Part shown: positions 8,500 through 16,652 of the stretch, piece after piece
How positions within the stretch are numbered: position 1 is the stretch's first letter
Layout: the number at the start of each line of letters is the position of its first letter
Assembly (NCBI RefSeq): GCF_001426745.1
Contig: NZ_LMFI01000011.1
Coordinates: forward strand, 1-64,000
DNA: 64,000 nucleotides
DNA from: Nocardioides sp. Root140
GTDB lineage: Bacteria > Actinomycetota > Actinomycetes > Propionibacteriales > Nocardioidaceae
Direction: 5' to 3'
Made by a program: the position numbers and the translations under genes
Notes under the pieces: model-generated
What the model saw: the letters and a program-made list of their open reading frames with translations, nothing else
The model's database searches: none
Told to the model about the DNA's origin: nothing

Positions 8500-8614
8500 G
8501 ATACTGCCTGAGATGTCCGACCTCGAAGGGCCGAAACGTCAGGGAGTATCCCCAAGGAAGGGCCGAAACGTCAGGGAGTATCCCCAAGGAAGGGCCGAAA
8601 CGTCAGGGAGTATC
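8500..8614 (-). repeat. 32-nt tandem/inverted array, right copy
   Basis: Read on the minus strand, the direction of regX3, there are three units with core GATACTCCCTGACGTT then TCGGCCCT, 32 bases apart (8590-8614, 8558-8589, 8526-8557). They are followed after a 3-base loop by one degenerate inverted unit (8500-8523; 18 of 24 positions can pair). The array begins 6 bases after the regX3 stop and may act as its terminator. The core differs from the left copy at 7371-7455 at a single position. Confidence 0.88.
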
Positions 8615-8620
8615 GGAGAG

Positions 8621-9298
8621 CTAGAGGTCGAGCTTGTAGCCGAGGCCGCGGACGGTGACCAGGAACTTCGGCTCACCGGGGTCGGGCTCGAGCTTGGCGC
8701 GCAGCCGCTTCACGTGCACGTCGAGCGTCTTGGTGTCGCCGACGTAGTCCGACCCCCACACCCGGTCGATCAGCTGGCCGCGGGTGAGCACACGGCCGGG
8801 GTTGCGCAGGAACATCTCGAGCAGCTCGAACTCCTTGAGCGGCAGCCGCTGCTCGTTGCCGTCGACGGTCACCACGTGGCGCTCGACGTCCATGCGCACC
8901 GGGCCGGCCTCGAGCGTGGCCGGCGACAGGTCGGGCTCCTGCCCGCGGCGGAGTACGGCGCGGATCCGCGCGACCAGCTCGCGGGGGGAGTAGGGCTTGG
9001 TGACGTAGTCGTCGGCGCCCAGCTCGAGCCCGACCACCTTGTCGACCTCGTCGTCCTTGGCGCTGACCATGATCACCGGCACCGTCGAGGTCTGCCGGAT
9101 CTGACGGCACACCTCCGTGCCGGGGATGCCCGGCAGCATAAGGTCGAGGAGCACGATGTCGGCGCCCGCCCGGTCGAACTCGGTGAGGGCGTCGGGGCCG
9201 GTGTTGGCCACCGCGACCTCGAAGCCTTCCTTGCGGAGCATGTACGCCAAGGCGTCGCTGTAGCTCTCTTCGTCTTCGACAACGAGTACCCGGGTCAC
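8621..9298 (-). CDS. regX3: OmpR/PhoB-family response regulator, RegX3-like
   Basis: A 225-residue regulator. The receiver domain starts TRVLVVEDEE with acidic residues 8-9, phospho-acceptor Asp52 in VLLDLMLPG and the conserved Lys in VTKPYSPRELVAR. The C-terminal OmpR winged helix (about 130-225) ends VRGLGYKLDL. It pairs with the upstream sensor kinase; the genes overlap by GTGA (9295-9298) and the pair faces phoU, as expected for SenX3-RegX3/PhoR-PhoP phosphate systems. The GTG at 9298 is supported by AGGAGG seven bases upstream; the ATG at 9367 lies inside the kinase gene and was rejected. Confidence 0.9.
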   Translation of the reverse strand: MTRVLVVEDEESYSDALAYMLRKEGFEVAVANTGPDALTEFDRAGADIVLLDLMLPGIPGTEVCRQIRQTSTVPVIMVSAKDDEVDKVVGLELGADDYVTKPYSPRELVARIRAVLRRGQEPDLSPATLEAGPVRMDVERHVVTVDGNEQRLPLKEFELLEMFLRNPGRVLTRGQLIDRVWGSDYVGDTKTLDVHVKRLRAKLEPDPGEPKFLVTVRGLGYKLDL

Positions 9299-10425
9299 GG
9301 ACGTGCCTCCTGCTTTTTCCTGGGAAGGGTCAGGGTGAACGTGGATCCCTGTCCCTCGACGGACCATACGCGGATGTCGCCACCGTGGGTGGCCGCGACG
9401 TGCTTGACGATGGACAGGCCGAGGCCGGTGCCACCTGTGGAGCGGTGCCTGGCCGGGTCGACCCGGTAGAACCGCTCGAAGATTCGGTCGATCTCCTCGG
9501 TCGGGATGCCGATGCCCTGGTCGGTCACCGAGATCTCGACGGACTCCTCGGTGGCGCGCGCGGCGACCAGCACCGACGACCGGTCGAGGGAGTAGTTCAC
9601 GGCGTTGGCGACCAGGTTGCCCACCGCCACGGCGATCTGCTCGGTGTTGCCGAGGACCTTGAGGCCCTTCTCGCCCGAGGCCACCACCGACAGCCCTCGC
9701 GACTCGGCGTCGATCGCGACGGTGTCGACCGCGGTGGCGATGATCGAGTCGACGTCGACCGGCAGCGGCTGGTCGAGCGGGTCGTCGCCCTGGAGCCGGG
9801 AGAGCTCGATGATCTGCTGCACGAGGCGGGCCAGTCGCTCGCTCTCGATGATCATCCGGCCGGCGAAGCGCTCGACCGCCTCGGGGTCGTCGGAGGCCTC
9901 CTGCACGGCCTCGGCGAGGATGCGGATCGCACCGATCGGGGTCTTCAGCTCGTGGCTCACGTTGCCGACGAAGTCGCGGCGGATCGCCTCGACCCGGCGC
10001 TCACGGGTGCGGTCCTCGACCAGCACCAGGATCAGCCGGGCGCCCAACGGCGCCACGCGGGCGGTGACGTGGCGCGCGGGCGCGGCCGACGTACGGGCGA
10101 CGACGATCTCGGTCTCCCGGATCTGCCCGTCGCGGCGCACCTGGCGCACGACCTCGGAGAGTCCGGAGTCCTTGAGCTCGTGACCGCCGACCAGGCCGAG
10201 GGCGTACGCCGGCGCGGAGGCCTTGCGTACGACGTCGTCGTCGTCGATCACCATCGCACTGGAACGCAGCACCGACAGCACCTGGGCCACGCCGGTGGGA
10301 ACCACGGGCTCGGCGGTGTCGGGGATCCGTTGCTGCTGCCGCTCGCTCATCACGAAGGCCAGCACGACCCCGGCCACGAAAAGGCCGATGAGCAGCGCAA
10401 ACAGGACCGTTTGCGATGTCGTCAC
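9295..10425 (-). CDS. senX3: phosphate-type sensor histidine kinase, SenX3-like
   Basis: A 376-residue kinase. A single N-terminal membrane segment (about 5-26) is followed by a PAS-like region (about 45-135). The HisKA domain has the H-box GNVSHELKTPIGAIR with His158 as phospho-acceptor, and the HATPase has N-box NLVANAVNYS, G1 DQGIGIP, the F-box FERFYRVD and G2 GGTGLGLSIVKH. The architecture matches SenX3/PhoR, which responds to phosphate supply through the Pst-PhoU complex. The gene is divergent from phoU across a 120-base region with two PHO-box-like sites, suggesting autoregulation. Confidence 0.9.
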   Translation of the reverse strand: MTTSQTVLFALLIGLFVAGVVLAFVMSERQQQRIPDTAEPVVPTGVAQVLSVLRSSAMVIDDDDVVRKASAPAYALGLVGGHELKDSGLSEVVRQVRRDGQIRETEIVVARTSAAPARHVTARVAPLGARLILVLVEDRTRERRVEAIRRDFVGNVSHELKTPIGAIRILAEAVQEASDDPEAVERFAGRMIIESERLARLVQQIIELSRLQGDDPLDQPLPVDVDSIIATAVDTVAIDAESRGLSVVASGEKGLKVLGNTEQIAVAVGNLVANAVNYSLDRSSVLVAARATEESVEISVTDQGIGIPTEEIDRIFERFYRVDPARHRSTGGTGLGLSIVKHVAATHGGDIRVWSVEGQGSTFTLTLPRKKQEARP

Positions 10426-10444
10426 GCCATGATCGTACGCAGCG

Positions 10445-10466
10445 TTTCACCTGGAGTTCGCCAACG
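10445..10466 (+). promoter_or_regulatory. PHO-box-like direct repeat, senX3 side
   Basis: Two adjacent 11-base units, TTTCACCTGGA and GTTCGCCAACG, resemble the tandem GTTCACC-type units bound by PhoP in actinobacteria. This copy is weaker than the next. It lies about 20 bases upstream of the senX3 start. Confidence 0.4.
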
Positions 10467-10484
10467 AGTCCAATGCTTCACACT

Positions 10485-10506
10485 GTTCATCCCCAGTTCA
10501 CGCATC
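10485..10506 (+). promoter_or_regulatory. PHO-box-like direct repeat, phoU side
   Basis: GTTCATCCCCA (10485-10495) is followed directly by GTTCACGCATC (10496-10506). The two 11-base units both start GTTCA, matching the direct-repeat-unit form of actinobacterial PhoP/RegX3 sites. It lies about 27 bases before the phoU -10 box, a position suited to activation. Confidence 0.55.
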
Positions 10507-10532
10507 AGCGACGGCTGGTCACTTGCGCCCCT

Positions 10533-10538
10533 TACTGT
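10533..10538 (+). promoter_or_regulatory. -10 box TACTGT, leaderless phoU
   Basis: TACTGT ends 7 bases before the phoU ATG at 10546. Confidence 0.5.
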
Positions 10539-10545
10539 CTCCCGC

Positions 10546-11196
10546 ATGCGTGAGGCCTTCCATGACGAACTCGATTCCATCTTCATCGACCTGGCGGGCA
10601 TCGCCCGCCAGGTCCAGCACGCCGTGTCGCGTGCCACCGAAGCCTTGATGACCGGTGACGTGCACATCGCCGAAGAGGTGATCAGCGGCGACAAGGCGAT
10701 CGACCTCGCCCGGGAGGCGGTGGAGGAGAAGTCATTCGAGCTGCTCTCGCTGCAGCAGCCGGTCGCCCGTGACCTCCGCACGGTGGTCGCCGCGCTGCGC
10801 ATGGTGGCCGAGCTCGAGCGGATGGGCGACCTGTCCGTCCACGTCGCCAAGATCGCCCGGTTGCGCGTCCCGTCGGTCGCCGTACCGGCGCAGGCGGAGC
10901 CGACCATCCGCCGGATGGCCACGGTGGCCGAGATGATGACCGCGAAGACCGCGGAGATCATCGAGAAGCGCGACGTCGAGGCTGCCGCCGAGCTGGCCCA
11001 GGACGACGACGAGATGGACCGCCTGCGCCGCAACTCCCTGCGTGAGCTGCTCAGCTCGGAGTGGACCCACGGTGTCGAGCCGGCCGTCGACCTGGCCCTG
11101 CTGGGCCGCTACTACGAGCGGATCGCGGACCACGCCGTCTCGGTCGCCCGTCGGGTGGTCTTCGTGGTGACCGGCGAGACCGTCGTCGACGACTGA
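10546..11196 (+). CDS. phoU: phosphate signalling protein PhoU
   Basis: A 216-residue all-helical protein with two PhoU repeats (about 8-95 and 115-210). Both contain metal-binding-type helices, RMVAELERMGDLSVHVAKIA and GRYYERIADHAVSVARRV, the E/DxxxD signatures of PhoU. PhoU links the Pst transporter to the SenX3/PhoR kinase and keeps it inactive when phosphate is plentiful. The ATG at 10546 was chosen from homology and from the -10 box; the long upstream frame is antisense to senX3. No pst genes are in the window. Confidence 0.93.
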   Translation: MREAFHDELDSIFIDLAGIARQVQHAVSRATEALMTGDVHIAEEVISGDKAIDLAREAVEEKSFELLSLQQPVARDLRTVVAALRMVAELERMGDLSVHVAKIARLRVPSVAVPAQAEPTIRRMATVAEMMTAKTAEIIEKRDVEAAAELAQDDDEMDRLRRNSLRELLSSEWTHGVEPAVDLALLGRYYERIADHAVSVARRVVFVVTGETVVDD

Positions 11197-11226
11197 GTCC
11201 AGGCTGGGACCGCAAGGACAAGACGT

Positions 11227-11257
11227 CGGCCCGCACTCCACTGTGGAGTGCGGGCCG
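11227..11257 (+). terminator. bidirectional hairpin terminator between phoU and M4 protease
   Basis: A perfect inverted repeat with 15-base arms (CGGCCCGCACTCCAC and its complement) around a single central base. It lies between the convergent phoU and M4 protease genes. No U-tract follows, as is usual in high-GC actinobacteria. Confidence 0.75.
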
Positions 11258-11298
11258 ATGCCCTTCTCGGCCAGGCCCTCGGGGGACCCGGTCGTCGG

Positions 11299-13302
11299 TC
11301 AGGGCTTGGAGAGCCTCATCGAGTAGTCGCCCGATCCGCGGTAGGACTGGACGACGTACGAGTAGGAACCCGCCGTGCCCTCATAGGTGATCTCCTCGTG
11401 CGAGCTCGAGGAGTCACTCTTGGCCACCCGCACCCACGAGCTGCCGTTCCACTTCTCCAGGTAGAGGTCGTAGTCGGTGCCCTCCGGACCGTCGAGGCAC
11501 GCCTTGTGCGTGCCCGCAGCGGCCGAGGTGTAGTAACCCTCGGCGCCCGGCTCGTACGAGTAGTCGTTCGTGCCGGTCAGGCTGCCGTTGTCGGTGAGCG
11601 TGAGGTCCGGGCAGGTGCCCGGCTCCGGGTCGGTTCCGCCGCCGGTGCAGGCGACGTCGTTCTCCGGCACGCCCACGCCGTCCCATGCCTTCTCGACTCC
11701 GGCGCACTCAGCGCTGTCGGCACCGTAGATGTCGGTCGCGGCCTGCACCGTCGCGTCACGCGCCTCGGGGTAGGTCGTGGTCGAGGTCATGTAGGCGTCG
11801 AGGGCCTTGAACCAGATCTGCTCGACGTTCTCACGGCCGATGCCCTCGACGGTCGAGTCGTCACAGGTGGGGCTGTCGTAGCTGACCCCGTTGATCTCCT
11901 TCGCGCCCGAGCCCTCGGAGGCCAGGTAGAAGAAGTGGTTGCCCGGACCCGAGGTGTAGTGCGGGTCGTCGTTGCCGATCTCGGGGGTCCAGCAGTCGTA
12001 GCTGGCACCGTCCTTGGAGGGCTGGTCCATGTAGCGCAGGGGTGTCCCGTTGCCGTTGATGTCGATCTCTTCGCCGATCAGGTAGTCGCCGACGTCCTCT
12101 GCGTTGTTGGCGTTGAACTCCACCGCGGTGCCGAAGATGTCGCTGGTGGACTCGTTGAGGCCGCCCGCGTCGCCGTAGTAGACCAGCCCGGCGGTCGCCT
12201 CGGTGACACCGTGGCTCATCTCGTGGCCGGCCACGTCCAGCTCGGTGAGCGGGTTCTCGTTGTTCTCGCCGTCGCCGTACGTCATCTGCTGGCCGTCCCA
12301 GAAGGCGTTGACGTAGTTGTCGCCGTAGTGGACCCGCGAGGGGACGCCGACGCCGTCGTCGAAGATGCCGTGGCGGCCGTGCTTGTCGAGGAAGTAGTCC
12401 CACGTCTGCGCGGCGCCGTAGTGCGCGTCGACACCGGCCGAGTGCGGGTCGGCCATCGTTCCGTCGCCCCAGTCGTCGTCCTCATCGGTCATCACCGAGC
12501 CGCCGGACTCGCCGTTGCCGAGGTCTATGGTCGTGCCGTTGCCGCGCTCGGTGTCGGTCATCTCGAAGCCACCGCTGACGGCCTTGGTGCCGATCTCGAC
12601 CTCGCCGACGAAGATTCCGTGGCCGGTGCCGGTGTGGATCTCGTCCCAGCTGGCCAGGGTCTTGCCGGTCTGGGCGTCGACGATGACGTGCAGGCGGCTG
12701 GGCGTCTGGTCCTTCTTCACACCCTTCACGACGACGTCGTAGGCCAGCCGGTCGCCACCGTCGGTCGCGAAGACGACCTGCTCCGCGGACTTGCCGGTGA
12801 CCTTGTAGCCGGCCGTGCGGACGCCCGCGTCGAGGGCCCTGGCCCTGCTGACCTTGGCCGTGCTGCTGGTCGGCTTCACCGCGGCCCGGCTGGCGTGCTG
12901 GACGCCGGTCACCGCTCCCTTGGCGTTGGCGTGGACGATCATGTCGCCGCCGATGACCCGCATGCCCTGGTAGGTGCGCTGGTAGCGGGTGTGCGTGACG
13001 CCGTCGGTGTCCTTGACCACGTCGGTGGCGGTGAGCTCCTGGCTGGCCGGGAGCCCGATCTTCTTCGCCATCGTCGCCTCGCCGGAGCGGGCCCGGGACA
13101 GCAGCTGCTTCTGCTCCTTGACGGTGACCGTCTTGGCGCTGTTGCGCTGCTGGGCCTGGAGGTCAGACGAGCGGTCTTCGCGCGGCTTCTGGACGTCGTC
13201 GTCGCCCCCGAATGCCTGCGCGGTCGGCGCGAGGCACATGAGGGCGATCGTCGCGGAGGCCACCAGTGTGCGGCGCCTGCGCGAGATGAGGTTGTGACTC
13301 AT
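11299..13302 (-). CDS. secreted M4 (thermolysin-like) metallopeptidase
   Basis: A 667-residue exported protease precursor. It has a signal peptide (about 1-30, RRRR then a hydrophobic core ending AQA), an FTP/PepSY-type propeptide (about 45-215), and the M4 catalytic domain (about 225-540). Zinc ligands are His360 and His364 in HEMSH with Glu384 in GGLNESTSD; Glu361 is the general base. A C-terminal pre-peptidase-type beta domain (about 560-667) ends in SYVVQSYRGSGDYSMRLS. The propeptide is expected to be removed on secretion. Similar to extracellular neutral proteases of soil actinobacteria. Convergent with phoU, sharing a hairpin. Confidence 0.92.
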   Translation of the reverse strand: MSHNLISRRRRTLVASATIALMCLAPTAQAFGGDDDVQKPREDRSSDLQAQQRNSAKTVTVKEQKQLLSRARSGEATMAKKIGLPASQELTATDVVKDTDGVTHTRYQRTYQGMRVIGGDMIVHANAKGAVTGVQHASRAAVKPTSSTAKVSRARALDAGVRTAGYKVTGKSAEQVVFATDGGDRLAYDVVVKGVKKDQTPSRLHVIVDAQTGKTLASWDEIHTGTGHGIFVGEVEIGTKAVSGGFEMTDTERGNGTTIDLGNGESGGSVMTDEDDDWGDGTMADPHSAGVDAHYGAAQTWDYFLDKHGRHGIFDDGVGVPSRVHYGDNYVNAFWDGQQMTYGDGENNENPLTELDVAGHEMSHGVTEATAGLVYYGDAGGLNESTSDIFGTAVEFNANNAEDVGDYLIGEEIDINGNGTPLRYMDQPSKDGASYDCWTPEIGNDDPHYTSGPGNHFFYLASEGSGAKEINGVSYDSPTCDDSTVEGIGRENVEQIWFKALDAYMTSTTTYPEARDATVQAATDIYGADSAECAGVEKAWDGVGVPENDVACTGGGTDPEPGTCPDLTLTDNGSLTGTNDYSYEPGAEGYYTSAAAGTHKACLDGPEGTDYDLYLEKWNGSSWVRVAKSDSSSSHEEITYEGTAGSYSYVVQSYRGSGDYSMRLSKP

Positions 13303-13425
13303 TGATCTCTCTTTCCCGAGTTGGTGCCGGAGTCGACACTGCCTTCGACCTTGTGTCGTCGTACGCCGGCAGGCAAGAGAGGCGGGCTTGTTAACTTTTG
13401 ACTCGTGGACGGGCCGACCCGAAGG

Positions 13426-14328
13426 TCAGTAGTGCCAGGCGAGCCCGGTCGTGCCGGGGGCACAGTCGAGCACCACGTAGTGCGCGTGCCCCAGCGAGTC
13501 GACGGTCACCCGCCGGGCCGAGTCGCCACCCTCGTCACGGGGCCGGTGGTAGGCCTCCACCCACTCCGGCAGGTCATTCGTCGGGAAGTGCACCTCGACG
13601 ACGTACTCGCGGATCGCACGCGCACAGCTGGCGTCGTACGACGTGTCGAGCGGGCCGGGCCCGTCGGCGGTGATCTCGTAGTCGAGCACGACGGTGTCGC
13701 CACGGCTCAAGGACTGGGCGAAGCGCAGCTCCGTGCCGAGCACCCGGTGGGCCGTGTCGACGTGCCGGGAGGCGACCTCGGCGCCGGCATGGACGGTGAG
13801 CCAGGGGGTCCCGGCGGTGCGGTCCTCGAAGAACTGGGTGACCCCGATGCCCTCGAGGCCGTCGGCGTCGGCCCGGGCGACGGTGCGGATGCGCACCGAC
13901 TCGATGCGTCGCGCGGCGTCCAGGCGTACGACGTCGTGCTGGCTGATCCGTGTCAGGTGCTGGCCGCCCGAGTGTGCCTGCACCTTCTCGGCGATGCGAC
14001 GTACGGCCTCGCGCTCGACGAAGCGCGGCACCAGGCCGACCTGCTTCGGGGCCCGGACGGGGCCTCGTGGACGTGGTGCCGGGACCAGCACCCGCAGGCT
14101 GCGTGGGGCCAGGCCGAGCACGCTCTCGAGGTGGGCGACGACCATCTGCGAGCGCTTGCGGCCGGGGACCCGGTTGCCGCTCTGCCAGTAGCTCAGCGTG
14201 GCGACGCTGACCTCGACCCCGCGTTCGGCGAGACGCTGCTGGATGTTCTCCAGACACAGCCCGCTGCGTTCGACCGCTTCGCGCAGCGCGGTGGCGAAGT
14301 CGTTGGGGCGTGTGATCAGCGCGGGCAC
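13426..14328 (-). CDS. helix-turn-helix (XRE-like) regulator with large C-terminal domain
   Basis: A 300-residue protein. The N-terminal part (about 8-70) looks like an XRE helix-turn-helix: FATALREAVERSGLCLENIQQ, then VSVATLSYWQSGNRVPGRKR, where SYWQSG is the recognition-helix region. The remaining 220 residues are predicted mixed alpha/beta with no motif I recognise. The GTG at 14328 has a weak GGAGA upstream; the longer frame to 14829 runs antisense through the next gene. Divergent from the NAD(P)-binding protein, which it might control. Confidence 0.65.
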   Translation of the reverse strand: MPALITRPNDFATALREAVERSGLCLENIQQRLAERGVEVSVATLSYWQSGNRVPGRKRSQMVVAHLESVLGLAPRSLRVLVPAPRPRGPVRAPKQVGLVPRFVEREAVRRIAEKVQAHSGGQHLTRISQHDVVRLDAARRIESVRIRTVARADADGLEGIGVTQFFEDRTAGTPWLTVHAGAEVASRHVDTAHRVLGTELRFAQSLSRGDTVVLDYEITADGPGPLDTSYDASCARAIREYVVEVHFPTNDLPEWVEAYHRPRDEGGDSARRVTVDSLGHAHYVVLDCAPGTTGLAWHY

Positions 14329-14458
14329 GGTTCTCCGATCGTGCCCCAACCCATCTCCCCGAGCGTCGAAATCTAGCAGCACGCTCCCGGCAGGCCGCCT
14401 GCTGCTGAGCCTCCACGCGTGATCGGGTCCGACTCGTGATCGACCCGGGTGGGTCGCA

Positions 14459-14464
14459 TAGCCT
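14459..14464 (+). promoter_or_regulatory. -10 box TAGCCT, leaderless
   Basis: TAGCCT ends 6 bases before the GTG at 14471. Confidence 0.45.
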
Positions 14465-14470
14465 GCATCA

Positions 14471-15103
14471 GTGACCACACTCCTCATCCTCGGCGCCACG
14501 GGTGCCGTGGGCTCCCGAGCTCTCGAGATGGCCCTCGCCGACACCCGGGTCGACCGCGTCGTCGCCCCCACCCGGCGTCCCCTCGCCGAGCGCGACGGTC
14601 TGACCAACCCGGTGCTCGACTTCCACGACCTGCCCGGGGACAGCGACATCTGGAGCGTCGACGCCGTCGCCTGCGCCCTGGGTACGACGCGCAAGCTGGC
14701 TGGCTCGCGTGACGCGTTCCGACAGGTCGACCACGACCTCCCACTCCGGGTTGCCGAACTGACCCGCCAGGCCGGGGCGTCGTCGTACGCACTGGTCTCG
14801 TCGGTGGGCGCCGACGAGAGGTCGCACACGTTCTACCTGCGGGTGAAGGGCGAGACTGAGAACGCTCTCGAGAAGTGCGGCTTCGAGTCGCTGACCCTGC
14901 TGCGCCCTGCCGGCCTGGTCGGTGGTGTCCGCACCCGTGCGACCGGCATCGGTGACCACCTCGTCGAGGCCAGTCGCGCGATCAAGCCGCTGATGCCGGC
15001 CCGATATCGTCCCGTGCACGTCGACCGGGTGGCCGCGGCACTCGTCGGGTCAGCGGTGGCCGCCGACCCCGGCGTGCACGTGCGTCAGAGCGAGTCGCTC
15101 TGA
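14471..15103 (+). CDS. NAD(P)H-binding (atypical SDR) protein
   Basis: A 210-residue Rossmann protein. It has an N-terminal dinucleotide motif LILGATGAVGS (about 4-14). ALVSSVGAD and FYLRVKGETENAL (Tyr-x3-Lys) follow, the pattern of atypical SDRs of the HTATIP2/YbjT type. Such proteins are often NADPH-dependent sensors or quinone-type reductases; the substrate is unknown. It is divergent from the HTH regulator and convergent with gpmA. Confidence 0.78.
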   Translation: MTTLLILGATGAVGSRALEMALADTRVDRVVAPTRRPLAERDGLTNPVLDFHDLPGDSDIWSVDAVACALGTTRKLAGSRDAFRQVDHDLPLRVAELTRQAGASSYALVSSVGADERSHTFYLRVKGETENALEKCGFESLTLLRPAGLVGGVRTRATGIGDHLVEASRAIKPLMPARYRPVHVDRVAAALVGSAVAADPGVHVRQSESL

Positions 15104-15111
15104 CCGCTGGT

Positions 15112-15162
15112 CTGCTGCGCCCCTGCGGACACTTCGACCCCCGCCAGCAGGGTGCAAAGCAG
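15112..15162 (+). terminator. possible imperfect hairpin between convergent genes
   Basis: Arms 15112-15126 and 15147-15162 (CTGCTGCGCCCCTGC against GCAGGGTGCAAAGCAG) pair imperfectly around a 20-base loop between two convergent stop codons. Weak candidate. Confidence 0.35.
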
Positions 15163-15194
15163 CATGGACGGAGCGTTACTCGCGGGGTGGGTGG

Positions 15195-15938
15195 TCAGCG
15201 GCCCTGGTTGGCCACGGCGGCGGCGGCCTCGGCGGCGGCCTCGGGGTCGAGGTACTCGCCACCCTTGACCGTCGGTGCGAGGTCGTCGTCGAGGCGGTAG
15301 ACCAGCGGCATGCCGGTGGGGATGTTCAACCCGGCGATGTCGGTGTCACTGATGCCGTCGAGGTGCTTGACGATCGCGCGCAGACTGTTGCCGTGGGCGG
15401 CGACCAGCACCGTCTTGTCGGCGCGCAGGTCGGCGACGATGTCGGACTCCCAGTAGGGGAGCAGTCGCGCGATGACGTCCTTGAGGCACTCGGTGCGGGG
15501 CATCTCGTCGCCCAGGTCGGCATAGCGGGGATCGCCCACCTGGGAGAACTCGTCGTCGTCGGCCAACGGCGGAGGCGGGGTGTCGAACGAGCGGCGCCAG
15601 GTCATGAACTGCTCCTCGCCGTACTCGGCGAGGGTCTGCTTCTTGTCCTTGCCCTGCAGGGCGCCGTAGTGGCGCTCGTTGAGGCGCCAGCTGCGCCTGA
15701 CCGGGATCCAGTGGCGGTCCGCGGCATCGAGGGCGAGCACGGCGGTGTTGATCGCGCGGCGCTGGAGCGACGTGTGGACCACGTCGGGCAACAGGCCTGC
15801 GGCGACCAGCTGCTCACCGCCGCGGACGGCCTCGGCGCGGCCCTTCTCGGTCAGGGCCACGTCGACCCAGCCGGTGAAGAGGTTCTTCGCGTTCCACTCG
15901 CTCTCGCCGTGGCGGAGCAGGATGAGGGTGTAGGTCAT
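15195..15938 (-). CDS. gpmA: 2,3-bisphosphoglycerate-dependent phosphoglycerate mutase
   Basis: A 247-residue glycolytic enzyme interconverting 3- and 2-phosphoglycerate. The phosphohistidine motif LLRHGESEWNAKNLFTGW sits near residue 10, RRAINTAVLALD and ERHYGALQGKDK follow, and the second histidine is in AAHGNSLRA. The ATG at 15938 overlaps the TGA of the upstream lipoprotein gene by one base, so the two are translationally coupled. It converges on the NAD(P)-binding protein. In many actinobacteria gpmA lies between mshA and senX3-regX3; here it is still in the neighbourhood but displaced. Confidence 0.95.
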   Translation of the reverse strand: MTYTLILLRHGESEWNAKNLFTGWVDVALTEKGRAEAVRGGEQLVAAGLLPDVVHTSLQRRAINTAVLALDAADRHWIPVRRSWRLNERHYGALQGKDKKQTLAEYGEEQFMTWRRSFDTPPPPLADDDEFSQVGDPRYADLGDEMPRTECLKDVIARLLPYWESDIVADLRADKTVLVAAHGNSLRAIVKHLDGISDTDIAGLNIPTGMPLVYRLDDDLAPTVKGGEYLDPEAAAEAAAAVANQGR

Positions 15939-16510
15939 CAGTGGTCGTCGCCCTCGGTGGCGTGCTCCTCGCCCGAGTGGCCGACCTCCTGGCCCTCGGT
16001 CAGCTCGTCGCCGTCCTGGCCGGCCCACTGGCCGGCGTTGGCCACGATCGGCACCTCCACCTTCACGGGGTCGGAGTGGCTGAAGCTCAGCGTCAGGGTG
16101 GCCCAGCCGCCGATCTTGAAGTCGCCGGTGACCTTGATGCCGTCGACCGAGTCGCCGCTGGCGGCGGGCAGGTCGTCGGTGGTGTTCGCGATGCGGGTGG
16201 CGCCGCCGGGGGCGACGGTGACCTTGCCCTTGACCTGGGCGGTGACACCCTCGCCGGTGATGCCGGTGAGCGTGTCCTCGTTCTCGAGGTCGTTGTTCGA
16301 CAGCGTGGTCACCAGGGTGCCCTCGCCGTCGGCGGTGGCGACGATCACGGCGTTGAGCACGTCGACGGCGTGGTCACGGTTGTTCGCGCCGGGAGCCGGC
16401 GTGTAGACCTTGTCCGTGGCGTAGTTGAAGCCACACGACGCCAGCATGGGCGCGGCGAGCACGAAGGTGCCGGCAGCGATGGCGCGGGCAATCCGGTTGC
16501 GAAGCAGCAT
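15938..16510 (-). CDS. putative lipoprotein, unknown function
   Basis: A 190-residue exported protein. The N-terminus RNRIARAIAAGTFVLAAPM is followed by a lipobox LASC (Cys near residue 26), so it is probably lipid-anchored on the outer face of the membrane. The mature part is a likely beta-sandwich with VKGKVTVAPGGATR and GGWATLTLSFSHSDPVKVEVP, and it ends in an acidic, His-containing tail. It has no enzymatic motif. Start ATG 16510 was chosen for the signal peptide. It is coupled to gpmA by a one-base stop-start overlap, an odd pairing of an exported and a cytosolic product. Confidence 0.7.
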   Translation of the reverse strand: MLLRNRIARAIAAGTFVLAAPMLASCGFNYATDKVYTPAPGANNRDHAVDVLNAVIVATADGEGTLVTTLSNNDLENEDTLTGITGEGVTAQVKGKVTVAPGGATRIANTTDDLPAASGDSVDGIKVTGDFKIGGWATLTLSFSHSDPVKVEVPIVANAGQWAGQDGDELTEGQEVGHSGEEHATEGDDH

Positions 16511-16652
16511 CTGAAGGCCTTTGGTGTCGTCGGCGGGCCGTGTCTGACCGGACCGCAGTCGGGTCACAGCCTAGACGACATATTCCGAGTGGGAGATGCC
16601 GGGCTCGCGGTGTCCGCATCCCGACCCGGCGGCGGGTTCACGCCTCATTCAT

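Noticed and set aside
11248..13305. 685-residue plus-strand reading frame
   Set aside because: Antisense to the M4 protease, which has a signal peptide and complete zinc motifs; the plus frame is a valine-rich shadow.
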